From contig NC_012587.1 of assembly GCF_000018545.1 (NCBI RefSeq), positions 1,612,001 through 1,676,000 on the forward strand: a DNA stretch of 64,000 nt. The letters are read 5' to 3'. Made by a program: the position numbers and the translations under genes. The notes beneath the pieces were generated by a model, which had not been told where the DNA came from, searched no databases, and was given only the letters and a program-made list of their open reading frames with translations. Origin of the DNA: Sinorhizobium fredii NGR234. GTDB lineage: Bacteria; Pseudomonadota; Alphaproteobacteria; Rhizobiales; Rhizobiaceae. Of the stretch, positions 27,061 to 34,561 are shown piece after piece; position 1 is the first letter of the stretch, and every line of letters begins with the position of its first letter.

Positions 27061-27836
27061 GCCGCACCGGGGACAGCGCCCGCAACGGCGACGGTTTCCG
27101 TTTGACCGGATACCTCGGCAGCGATTTCGCCATTCAGGATTCTTTCGAACCGCTCCAACGCCCGCGCCACATTGGCGCCGTCCATGACCCGGTGATCATA
27201 GTGGATGCGCACCGTTACCGTGCCTTGATCGTCGATCGGGCCATAATTGAAGATCGTCGTCAGGGGTGTCAGCGGATTGAGAGATTCGGCGCCGAGCCCT
27301 GAATAGACGGACAACTGGAAGGTTCCGAAATGGCGGCCGCGCGGACGACCCAGATTGAGACCGAGCCACATAAGCAGCCACCGGATCGGCGCCGGCAGCC
27401 GGGCGATCTTCAGGGCGCGCCGGAACTCCTTCACCTCCATGACGGGACGCGTCCGCGCCGCTTCGATCAGGGCGGCGAGTTCGGCGATCGAGCGGCGCTC
27501 GGGGGCCTTGATCAGGCTCAGAAGCACGGCCCGCTCGCCGCCAAGCTCGCGCTCGTGGGCGACGGAAGCAATGCTTTCCGGATACTCGTAAAGTTGAGGC
27601 CTCGGCAATTTGACATAGGCCTGCCGCAGTTCGGGGGTTTCGAGAGAAAGAAGCGCATATCCCTTGAGGAACAGGACAGTCCAGGACGGTCTGCTCTGTT
27701 GTGACATCCGGGCCTGGAGGAGCGGGCCGAGATGCATCTGTCGCTGCACGGTTACCCGCGGCACACGGATCGAAAACCGCATCAGATCGCCGACGAGGCG
27801 TCGCGGCCCCGAAAGCTTGAGAGCTCGGCCTCGCAT
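27057..27836 (-). CDS. 2-oxoacid dehydrogenase E2-like acyltransferase, catalytic domain only
   Basis: The C-terminal part reads TVRIHYDHRVMDGANVARALE, which carries the catalytic H-x-x-x-D-G of E2/chloramphenicol acetyltransferases (H215, D219, G220). The 259-residue protein has no lipoyl or E1-binding domain, so it is not a normal E2 subunit. A hydrophobic helix IRWLLMWLGLNLG (151-163) is unusual for the fold and hints at membrane or lipid association. It lies 10 bp after the methyltransferase-like gene and overlaps the SDR gene. It probably transfers an acyl group from CoA or another thioester. Substrate unknown. Confidence 0.75.
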   Translation of the reverse strand: MRGRALKLSGPRRLVGDLMRFSIRVPRVTVQRQMHLGPLLQARMSQQSRPSWTVLFLKGYALLSLETPELRQAYVKLPRPQLYEYPESIASVAHERELGGERAVLLSLIKAPERRSIAELAALIEAARTRPVMEVKEFRRALKIARLPAPIRWLLMWLGLNLGRPRGRHFGTFQLSVYSGLGAESLNPLTPLTTIFNYGPIDDQGTVTVRIHYDHRVMDGANVARALERFERILNGEIAAEVSGQTETVAVAGAVPGAA

Positions 27837-27846
27837 CGGGACACCT

Positions 27847-28434
27847 CTAGTAGAGAAAGGGAATGATCCGCTTGGTTCTTTCCATGTAGGCGCGGTATTG
27901 CGGGCCGAATGTTTCCAGCATCATGCGCTCCTCCTTGTCCACCCTCAGAAAAAACAGGATCGCGAAACCGACCAGTCCGGCGAAGCCCATGACCCAGTTC
28001 GACAGCAGGAAGGCCTGCCCGACACCCATGAGCATGAACGAAGTGTACATTGGGTGGCGAACAAGGGCATAGGGCCCGCCGCTGATCAGCTCATGGCGAT
28101 CGCGGATCTCCAGCGTGATGGACCAGTTGCGGCCAAGCTCCTTATGGGTCCGGCGAAACACCCACATGGCGGCAGCGAAGACGAGGGTTCCAATGGCCAC
28201 AGCCCACCCGCTGGCCGGATAATCGGCTGCCTCGGGAATCCCGGTCACGACATAGAATCCCGGTACGATTCCGAGGCCAACCAGGGCCGCAGCCAGCCCG
28301 ATCGTCTCCGAAGCCGAGCGGCGGTTGCTGACGACCTCCACGCGCTTGGCGCGGCGCTCGTAGGGACGGCGAATAAAGTACCAGCCGACGATGCCAAGCA
28401 CCCAAATAATTTGCCCAATAGAAGCAATCGACAT
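27847..28434 (-). CDS. Isoprenylcysteine-methyltransferase-like membrane protein
   Basis: The 195-residue integral membrane protein has about five helices. The C-terminal part holds the ICMT/phospholipid-methyltransferase signature: GPYALVRHPMYTSFMLMGVG, then FFLRVDKEERMMLETFGPQYRAYMERTKRIIPF. Such enzymes methylate lipid-linked or lipophilic acceptors with SAM. It is the first gene of a three-gene operon with an acyltransferase and an SDR, which together look like tailoring enzymes for a membrane-bound small molecule or lipid. The actual product is unknown. Confidence 0.8.
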   Translation of the reverse strand: MSIASIGQIIWVLGIVGWYFIRRPYERRAKRVEVVSNRRSASETIGLAAALVGLGIVPGFYVVTGIPEAADYPASGWAVAIGTLVFAAAMWVFRRTHKELGRNWSITLEIRDRHELISGGPYALVRHPMYTSFMLMGVGQAFLLSNWVMGFAGLVGFAILFFLRVDKEERMMLETFGPQYRAYMERTKRIIPFLY

Positions 28435-28493
28435 GCATATCCTAGCTTAAAAGGCTCATCCGCGATCATGCCGCCGGCCGAAGCGGCCAGGGC

Positions 28494-28566
28494 CGCTGCA
28501 TGTTTCCTCAAATGGTAGAGCCGACGGGGACCTTTGCGCGTCCGAGAAATCGCGCGGCGCTGCAGG
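28494..28566. repeat. Decayed copy of the double-palindrome repeat
   Basis: GCTGCATGTTTCCTCAAAT and CCTTTGCGCG...CGCGCGGCGCTGCAG match the left and right parts of the element at 10485-10588. The middle is deleted or altered. It lies between the ICMT-like gene and the next lipoprotein gene. Confidence 0.6.
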
Positions 28567-28577
28567 AGCCGATCGCG

Positions 28578-29168
28578 CTAGCCCCCGTTCATCTCACGGA
28601 GCGTTGTAATGAATTCCTGCGACCTTAGCCAGATGCCTGGAGTCTTATATCCCATGGAACGGGCAATCTCGGCGACGAAGGCATTGCAGTTGTAGACTGT
28701 CGCCTGCCAGACGCGCGACTTTGCCTTCAGCTTTCGTATGAAGCCGACGACCTCGTTATACTCCGCCTCGGTCAGCATGATGCGCCAACTGGCCGACCTG
28801 TATTCCTCTTCCAGGTCGCCGTCGCTCGCTCCGGTCTCGGCCGGCACGGGAAAGAAGTGGCCAAGGACGTAGGGGCCGGTATCGTTGGTGGCTGGCGCCA
28901 GACCTGCGACTTCCGGGTTGATCATTGCCCCCGCAGCATTGGTGCGACCGAAAACTGCGTAAGTGTGCCCGTAGCTCAGTGCATAGCGCGAGCGGAATTC
29001 GATGAAGTAGCCTTGCTGTCGGGATTGGGATACCAGCTTGGCCGGTCCGCCAATCTTCTGGCTGCTCGACACATAGGCTGGTTGGGCACTTTTGTCTTGC
29101 GTCTGGCACGCTGTCGCGGCGAATGCGAGCAAGATCACAGGTAGGATACGGCTTGCTGCAGATGTCAT
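28578..29168 (-). CDS. Lipoprotein with permuted papain-like features
   Basis: The ATG at 29168 gives 196 residues with a lipoprotein signal ending LAFAATAC. The mature part has SYGHTYAVFG early, GHFFPVPAETGASDGDLEEEY in the middle and YNCNAFVAEIARSMG near the end. A histidine followed much later by N-C-x-x-F is the order found in permuted NlpC/P60-like papain folds. A cysteine hydrolase of the envelope is therefore possible, but this is inference from a few residues. The start lacks a strong ribosome site; an upstream TTG extension is open. Confidence 0.65.
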   Translation of the reverse strand: MTSAASRILPVILLAFAATACQTQDKSAQPAYVSSSQKIGGPAKLVSQSRQQGYFIEFRSRYALSYGHTYAVFGRTNAAGAMINPEVAGLAPATNDTGPYVLGHFFPVPAETGASDGDLEEEYRSASWRIMLTEAEYNEVVGFIRKLKAKSRVWQATVYNCNAFVAEIARSMGYKTPGIWLRSQEFITTLREMNGG

Positions 29169-29277
29169 CACGTCACTTCGCTCTGTCGCCGAACTCAATA
29201 TTAGCAGAACTTGGGCCGGCTCGGGCCACTCAGTGGCGTCTTCGACCGTCAGCCCTGGGGTGTTCGGTCTTCAAGGC

Positions 29278-29314
29278 GCCCCGCGGGGAGGGTCTTAGAA
29301 ACTCCCCACGGGGC
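29278..29314 (-). terminator. Terminator hairpin of the small lipoprotein gene
   Basis: A 13-bp stem (GCCCCGCGGGGAG against CTCCCCACGGGGC, one G-T wobble) with an 11-nt loop begins 12 bp after the stop codon at 29326. There is no T-run, but the stem is long. Confidence 0.55.
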
Positions 29315-29325
29315 AAATTCAGCTG

Positions 29326-29466
29326 TTACTTATAAACGGGAGCGGGCTCTACTGCCGGCTCTGCAGCTGGCGGCGGTGCCTTCCCTTTACCCTTGCCAAT
29401 CGTGTCACAAGCGGTCAGCCCGGTGACAGAAAGCAATGCGATCATAACGATTAGAATTCTGCTCAT
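29326..29466 (-). CDS. 46-residue small lipoprotein
   Basis: The reading frame starts ATG at 29466 after AGGACT. It encodes a lipoprotein signal (ILIVMIALLSVTGLTAC) with the lipobox LTAC, then DTIGKGKGK and a Pro/Ala/Glu tail ending PAPVYK. Short entericidin-like or stress lipoproteins look like this; DTIGKGKGK is close to entericidin, but the tail is different. A strong terminator hairpin lies right behind it, which supports a real monocistronic gene. Confidence 0.75.
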   Translation of the reverse strand: MSRILIVMIALLSVTGLTACDTIGKGKGKAPPPAAEPAVEPAPVYK

Positions 29467-29656
29467 TCAGAAGTCCTTTCCTCAATAGTCGGAATGGTTT
29501 ATCGAAGGCAACACTCCAAGTAATAGTGGCGATTCTCGTCTTAGCCTAGTGCAAGAAGGACACAGTTGGCGTCAGGTTTGTCGGTCCGGAACTGTTCAAC
29601 GGGTTCTTCAACACACATGGCTTGATTATTTATACCAAATATGCGCGCAAATACCA

Positions 29657-30241
29657 TCAGATGATCAATACCGGGGTCCCCACGGGGGTCCGACTGTAGA
29701 GATCAACGATGTCGTCGTTCGTCAAACGGATGCAACCGCTCGATACTGCCTGACCGATCGTCCAGGGTTCGTTCGTGCCGTGCAGACGAAACATGGTGTC
29801 GTTCCCGCCACGATAGAGGTAGAGGGCGGATGCACCAAGCGGATTGTGTAACCCGCCTGAGACGCCCCCCGCATACTGACGCAGGTGAGGCTTGCGGCGC
29901 ATCATGCTTTCGGTGGGTGTCCACGACGGCCACTCAGCCTTTCGGCCGATCGTCGCCTTGCCCTTGAGCGTACGCCCTTCCTCTCCGACGCCGATGCCGT
30001 AGCGAACCGCCCAGCCGCCGCCTTGGACGTAGTAGAGATAGCGTTCTTCGGTGTTGACGACGATCGTTCCCGGTGCCTCGCCGCCGTGATAGGCCACTTC
30101 CTGCCTGCGGTAGCGCGGGTCGATACGCGTCCTGGAGGCGATGGGGCTTTCAATTGTTCGCCCGATCGAACTACATCCGGTGGCCACCAGAGCCAGACTA
30201 CCCAACACGAGCATGCGACGCGTAACGTGGTTCTTGTCCAT
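29657..30241 (-). CDS. L,D-transpeptidase (YkuD domain)
   Basis: The 194-residue protein (ATG 30241; GTG 6 bp upstream is possible) has a twin-arginine-containing export signal ending LALVATGCSS, a possible lipobox. A YkuD domain follows. The catalytic block FRLHGTNEPWTIGQAVSSGCIRLTN contains the conserved His and the SxGC nucleophile. Such enzymes form 3-3 peptidoglycan cross-links or attach outer-membrane proteins to peptidoglycan. Rhizobiales depend strongly on them. No partner gene is adjacent. Confidence 0.93.
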   Translation of the reverse strand: MDKNHVTRRMLVLGSLALVATGCSSIGRTIESPIASRTRIDPRYRRQEVAYHGGEAPGTIVVNTEERYLYYVQGGGWAVRYGIGVGEEGRTLKGKATIGRKAEWPSWTPTESMMRRKPHLRQYAGGVSGGLHNPLGASALYLYRGGNDTMFRLHGTNEPWTIGQAVSSGCIRLTNDDIVDLYSRTPVGTPVLII

Positions 30242-30606
30242 CTTCACCTACTGAGAAAATTCGTGAGTCCCCGTTCTGCGTGTTTAACACCGCTGCGGGC
30301 GCTGTGCCAAGCCTCGCATCTCAGGCGGGCACCACGAGGTGAATTTGACGTTCAGAATCAGGGGAGTGCAGGCCCGATTCGAGACGCTATGAAGGGTCGC
30401 CGCGGAGGATCGGCGCACCGATTCGCGTCGGGTTGTCCCTCTCGGCGCCCGAATCTTTGGCCTGAGGAGGTCGACTCGCGAACGGTTATGACCGACTGAC
30501 GCGATCGAGCCATCGCGCCGCCGGCTTCGGGGATAGATTAAACCCTTGCGGCAACCACCCGCGTCTGCTCGACTGGGAGTGGGAAGAGCTAAGAAGGATC
30601 GACAGC
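30242..30606. other. Intergenic region
   Basis: There are 365 bp between two divergent genes. Short open frames exist, but none has a ribosome site together with sensible composition. I see no clear RNA gene or repeat. Confidence 0.5.
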
Positions 30607-31362
30607 ATGACACTGCGCTTCGACGGCAAGATCGCCATCGTTACCGGCGGCGGGTCGGGAATCGGCGCCGCCATATCCCGGCAATTGAGCGGCGAGGGGG
30701 CGGAAGTTGTCGTTGCCGATCTCAATCCCGAAGCCGCCGAGGGGATCGTCGACGAAATCCGCGCCAAGGGAGGTCGAGCCCGCCACTTTACGGTCGATGT
30801 CGCCGACGCAGGCGCTGTCGAGCAGTTGGTCGGCTTCGCGCTCAGTGAATGCGGGGGGCTGAACCTGGCCGTCAACAACGCCGGCATCGAAGGCGTGCGA
30901 AAGCCGACCGGAGACTATCCGCTCGACAACTGGGAGCGCGTGATCGACGTGAACCTGACCGGTACCTTCCATTGCATGAAATACGAGATCGCAGCCATGC
31001 TTGGGCGGGGAGGTGGCGCGATCGTCAACGTGACGTCGATTCTTGCCTCCGTCGGCCTGCCAACCGCATCGGCCTATACCGCGGCCAAGCATGGGGTTGT
31101 CGGCCTGACCAAATCGGCAGCAATCGAATATGCGCGCATGGGAATCCGCATCAACACCGTCGGTCCCGGCTGGATCGAAACGCCGCTTCTGTCGGAATAT
31201 GCCGAGCTGGCGAAGACCCGCCGGCTCGAGGCCCTGCAGCCGATGGGCCGGCGAGGAACACCGGAGGAGGTGGCGGCGCTCGCCTGTTTTCTCTTGTCCG
31301 ACGAGGCGAGTTTCATCACCGGCAGCTACCATCTGGTGGACGGCGCCTACACGGCTCACTGA
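30607..31362 (+). CDS. Short-chain dehydrogenase/reductase
   Basis: This classical 251-residue SDR has cofactor motif TGGGSGIG (13-20), DLNPE after beta-2, NNAGIEG, the catalytic serine in NVTSILAS, and YTAAK with the catalytic Tyr and Lys. The aspartate after beta-2 points to NAD(H) preference. AAGGAT precedes the ATG. Its last 47 bp overlap the end of the convergent MFS gene. Relatives include glucose 1-dehydrogenase and 3-oxoacyl-ACP reductase types; the substrate is not determinable. Confidence 0.9.
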   Translation: MTLRFDGKIAIVTGGGSGIGAAISRQLSGEGAEVVVADLNPEAAEGIVDEIRAKGGRARHFTVDVADAGAVEQLVGFALSECGGLNLAVNNAGIEGVRKPTGDYPLDNWERVIDVNLTGTFHCMKYEIAAMLGRGGGAIVNVTSILASVGLPTASAYTAAKHGVVGLTKSAAIEYARMGIRINTVGPGWIETPLLSEYAELAKTRRLEALQPMGRRGTPEEVAALACFLLSDEASFITGSYHLVDGAYTAH

Positions 31363-32578
31363 GGCGAACCGAATCGCACCTTCTCTCCGCCATCAGCAAC
31401 ACCGCCAGTGCACAACACAGCAGGCCAAGGGAGGATGGTAGCCCCTGATGTCCTATGAGCTGCATGACAAGCCCCGTCGCGGGCGAGCCCACGATGCCGC
31501 CGACGCCCCATACGAACGCGAAGGCCGCGTTACCGGCGATCAGGGCTTGACCGCTGAAGCGCTCCCCGAGTTGGATGAGCGACATGGTGTAGATCCCGAA
31601 CGAGACCCCGCCCCAGACGAAAACGAGCGGCCAGATGAGCCACGCGTTGAAGATCGACGGCAGCAGCAGGCAGCCGGCCAGCGAAGCCAGGGCGCAGAAC
31701 AACATGGTCCGCGTCGAGCCAAACTGTTCGGCCACGCGTCCGAGCGCAATCTGCAGCACGGCATTGCCGACGATGAAACAGGTGATCAGCGAAGCGATGC
31801 GCGCCTCGGCGCTGCCGAGCGCCGCGCCATAGACCGCGAACAAGGAGAGCAGGGTCTGCTCGAAGGCGGCAGCAGTGAAAACCGCGAACAACAGGAGCGG
31901 CGCCAGGGCGAAGAAGCCCCTGACCGACGTTGCCTCGCCTTCCTGCGGCATCTTCGGCAGGCGCGGCACGACCGCAAGCACGATCAGGCCACAGACAAGG
32001 AAGGCGACGATGCCGATCATGAAGGGCGGCCAACCCTCTGTACCGACCAGGCCCAGCGACAGCGGGCCGATGGAGAAGCCACCCGAAACGATCGATGAAT
32101 AGAGGCCCATGATGCGGCCCCGGCGTGGCGCGGGGGCGATCGTGATCAGCCAGGTTTCGCTGATCACGTAAAGCGGGTTGGCGAAAATGCCAAGCAGCAA
32201 GCGCAGCGGCATCCAGGCCCAGACGTCCTGTGTCAAGGCAATGGCGATCAGGGTGAGGGGAGCCAGGGTCGAACACAGGATCGCCAGTCGCGCCGCGCCC
32301 AAGCGCCGCGCCAGCACCGGAATGAAGGGCGCGGAGACGATGAAACCGAGCGGCGTCATCGCCGCCGACAAACCGATCAGGCCGGGCGTCGTTCCCCGTC
32401 GCTCCAGGATGAAGCTGAGCAGCGGATAGGTCAGTCCCTGCGCCAGGGCGAACACCGTGACGGTCGCGATGATGCCCGCCATCGCGGCCCAGGGGATACG
32501 ATCCTCTCGCGGTGATGTCGTGGCGTGCAAGGGCAGGCGAACCACTGCGGCACGCCGAAACTGACGATCCGGTGTCAT
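31316..32578 (-). CDS. YcaD-like MFS transporter
   Basis: The ATG at 32578 (with TAAGGTG about 9 bp upstream) gives 420 residues. Twelve helices are visible, with the first pair TVTVFALAQGLTYPLLSFIL and SAAMTPLGFIVSAPFIPVLARRLG resembling the YcaD branch of the MFS. It follows a DUF1127 gene by 13 bp, and its ribosome site overlaps that gene's stop codon. The 3' end overlaps the SDR gene on the other strand by 47 bp; the C-terminal tail (RRCDSVRLSEPCRRRPPDG) is encoded there. Substrate unknown. Confidence 0.85.
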   Translation of the reverse strand: MTPDRQFRRAAVVRLPLHATTSPREDRIPWAAMAGIIATVTVFALAQGLTYPLLSFILERRGTTPGLIGLSAAMTPLGFIVSAPFIPVLARRLGAARLAILCSTLAPLTLIAIALTQDVWAWMPLRLLLGIFANPLYVISETWLITIAPAPRRGRIMGLYSSIVSGGFSIGPLSLGLVGTEGWPPFMIGIVAFLVCGLIVLAVVPRLPKMPQEGEATSVRGFFALAPLLLFAVFTAAAFEQTLLSLFAVYGAALGSAEARIASLITCFIVGNAVLQIALGRVAEQFGSTRTMLFCALASLAGCLLLPSIFNAWLIWPLVFVWGGVSFGIYTMSLIQLGERFSGQALIAGNAAFAFVWGVGGIVGSPATGLVMQLIGHQGLPSSLGLLCCALAVLLMAERRCDSVRLSEPCRRRPPDGSCR

Positions 32579-32591
32579 TGCAGCATTCACC

Positions 32592-32819
32592 TTACAAAGG
32601 GTTTGATACTTGCCAGAAGGGCTTGGCGATCTCTGCCTCCGCCTGCCGTCTCGTCAGGCCGATATCGGCGATCAAATGGGGGTCGTCCTTCAACCCTTGC
32701 TCGAGTTCCCAGCGAAAGCGTGTCCGTCGGCGCCAGGTCGCGGCAATGCTTCGCAGCGTCGCCAGGCGGGGGTGCCGGCGCGACGGCTCGGCCGGCCCTA
32801 CGGGGGGAGTAACGTTCAT
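32592..32819 (-). CDS. DUF1127 small protein
   Basis: The ATG at 32819 with GGAGG 5 bp upstream gives 75 residues. The C-terminal half carries the DUF1127 pattern (DDPHLIADIGLTRRQAEAEIAKPFW) behind an arginine-rich helix. In Rhizobiales some DUF1127 proteins bind RNA or influence phosphate and amino-acid metabolism; most are unstudied. It is upstream of and probably co-transcribed with the MFS gene, and divergent from the winged-helix/TPR regulator. Confidence 0.85.
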   Translation of the reverse strand: MNVTPPVGPAEPSRRHPRLATLRSIAATWRRRTRFRWELEQGLKDDPHLIADIGLTRRQAEAEIAKPFWQVSNPL

Positions 32820-32956
32820 CGCAACCTCCATGTGGTTCGGGGCTCCGGGGACCCTCGATCTCAAAGAGGTCGAATTCTGCGAGATCCGAACGGCGTCGTA
32901 CTTAAGCCCTTCCAAAAAGTTCTCAAAAACATCCAAACGGGCTATAGCTGCGCCCT

Positions 32957-34459
32957 ATGCAGGGATCGCGCTTTGCCTTTGGTCCGTTCGTGCTTGATCC
33001 GGGTGCGGGAACGCTCCTTCGGAACGACGATCCCGTTGCCGTTGGCTATCGCGGGCTAAAGCTGCTCGCAGCGCTCGTCGGACGGGCCGGCGAAATCCTC
33101 GGCAAGGCGGAGTTGATGGACGCGGCGTGGCCGGGCACGGCCGTCGAAGAAGGCAACCTCACAGTCCAGATCGCGCAACTGCGGAAGCTGCTTGGTCCGG
33201 CCGCCGACGGCGGTGAATGGATCTCGACGGTTCCGCGTGTTGGCTACCGCTTCACGGGGACAATCGAACAGCTCGGCGAGCGAAAACCTTTGCCGCTGCC
33301 CGACAAACCGTCGATCGCTGTGCTACCCTTTGTGAATCTCAGCAACGATCCCGATCAGGAATCCTTCGCGGATGGGTTGACCGAAGACCTGATCACCGAC
33401 CTTTCCAGGAGCCCCGGGCTGTTCGTCATCGCACGCAACTCGACCTTTGCCTACAAGGGAAAGGCGATGGACGTGCGCGGGATCGCACGGGACCTTGGCG
33501 TGCGCTACCTGCTGGAAGGCAGCGCAAGACGCGCCGCGGCTCGCGTGCGCATCAACGCCCAGTTGGTCGACGCGACGAGCGGCGATCATCTATGGGCGGA
33601 ACGCTTCGACCGCAGCCTGGAAGATATCTTTGCCGTTCAGGACGAGGTCACCGGCAAGATCGTGGAGGTGTTGCTCGGCCGGCTGCGCGCAGCGCCGCCG
33701 CGCAATCGGCCCAAAAATCTCGAGGCTTATGATCTCTGCGTGAGGGCGCGCAAGCTGATGGATGATTCACCGCAGACGGCGCGCGAAGCGCATCTGATGC
33801 TCACGCGCGCGGTTGCGCTCGAACCGGAATACGCCGAGGCCTATCGCTGGCTTGCCATAAATCACTGGATGGGATGGGTGCATTCCGGCGGCCCCACTGA
33901 ATCTTCCCGTACTGTTGCTTTGGAACTGGCGCGCAAAGCCGTAGCGATCGATCCAAACGATGCCGGCTGCCGCTGGGTTCTGGCTTACCTGCTTGCCTAT
34001 GAGCGCAGCTTCGCGGCGGCGGATGCGGAATTCGCCAAGGCGATCGAGATAGACCCGAACGAGGCCGACGCCTGGGCGGCATTATCCGACATCGCGGTCT
34101 TGGCGGGCCACGTCGAAGAGGGTCTTGAGCACATTCGCAAGGCGTTCCGGCTGAACCCGTTTCCGGCAAGCTGGTACTATCTGACGCTCGGCCAGGCGCA
34201 ATATGCGGCCGGCGAATACGAGGCCGCCGTCGAGACACTGCGCAGCGACGAGACTTACCGTACAAGCTCGCGCCGTTTTCTGGCCGCAAGCCTTGCGCAA
34301 CTTGGCCGGCTCGACGAGGCGCGCGCAGAGGCCGAACTGTTCCTCGTCGGCAACCCGTATTTCACGATCCGCCACTGGGCCGCGACGGAACCATTCCGCG
34401 ACGCTCGGACGCTTGAGCATTTCGTTGATGGCTTCCGCAAGGCCGGTCTACCGGAGTGA
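32957..34459 (+). CDS. Winged-helix regulator with TolB-like and TPR domains
   Basis: The 500-residue protein has three parts: an OmpR/CadC-type DNA-binding domain (residues ~5-105; VEEGNLTVQIAQLRKLLG and ISTVPRVGYRF), a TolB-like domain (~112-240; KPSIAVLPFVNLSNDPDQESFADGLTEDLI) and a C-terminal TPR region. Rhizobia have many such one-component proteins, often annotated as adenylate-cyclase-like or TPR proteins. No cyclase domain or membrane helix is seen. It is divergent from DUF1127-MFS, which it may regulate. Confidence 0.85.
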   Translation: MQGSRFAFGPFVLDPGAGTLLRNDDPVAVGYRGLKLLAALVGRAGEILGKAELMDAAWPGTAVEEGNLTVQIAQLRKLLGPAADGGEWISTVPRVGYRFTGTIEQLGERKPLPLPDKPSIAVLPFVNLSNDPDQESFADGLTEDLITDLSRSPGLFVIARNSTFAYKGKAMDVRGIARDLGVRYLLEGSARRAAARVRINAQLVDATSGDHLWAERFDRSLEDIFAVQDEVTGKIVEVLLGRLRAAPPRNRPKNLEAYDLCVRARKLMDDSPQTAREAHLMLTRAVALEPEYAEAYRWLAINHWMGWVHSGGPTESSRTVALELARKAVAIDPNDAGCRWVLAYLLAYERSFAAADAEFAKAIEIDPNEADAWAALSDIAVLAGHVEEGLEHIRKAFRLNPFPASWYYLTLGQAQYAAGEYEAAVETLRSDETYRTSSRRFLAASLAQLGRLDEARAEAELFLVGNPYFTIRHWAATEPFRDARTLEHFVDGFRKAGLPE

Positions 34460-34561
34460 CGCGCCGTCGCAATTCCTCAAGGCGGCTCTGGCAAGCAAAG
34501 GCCGGCAGCGGGGCGACTGGCATGTCGCACTTGGAAATAGAATGTACCCAGCAACACACGA

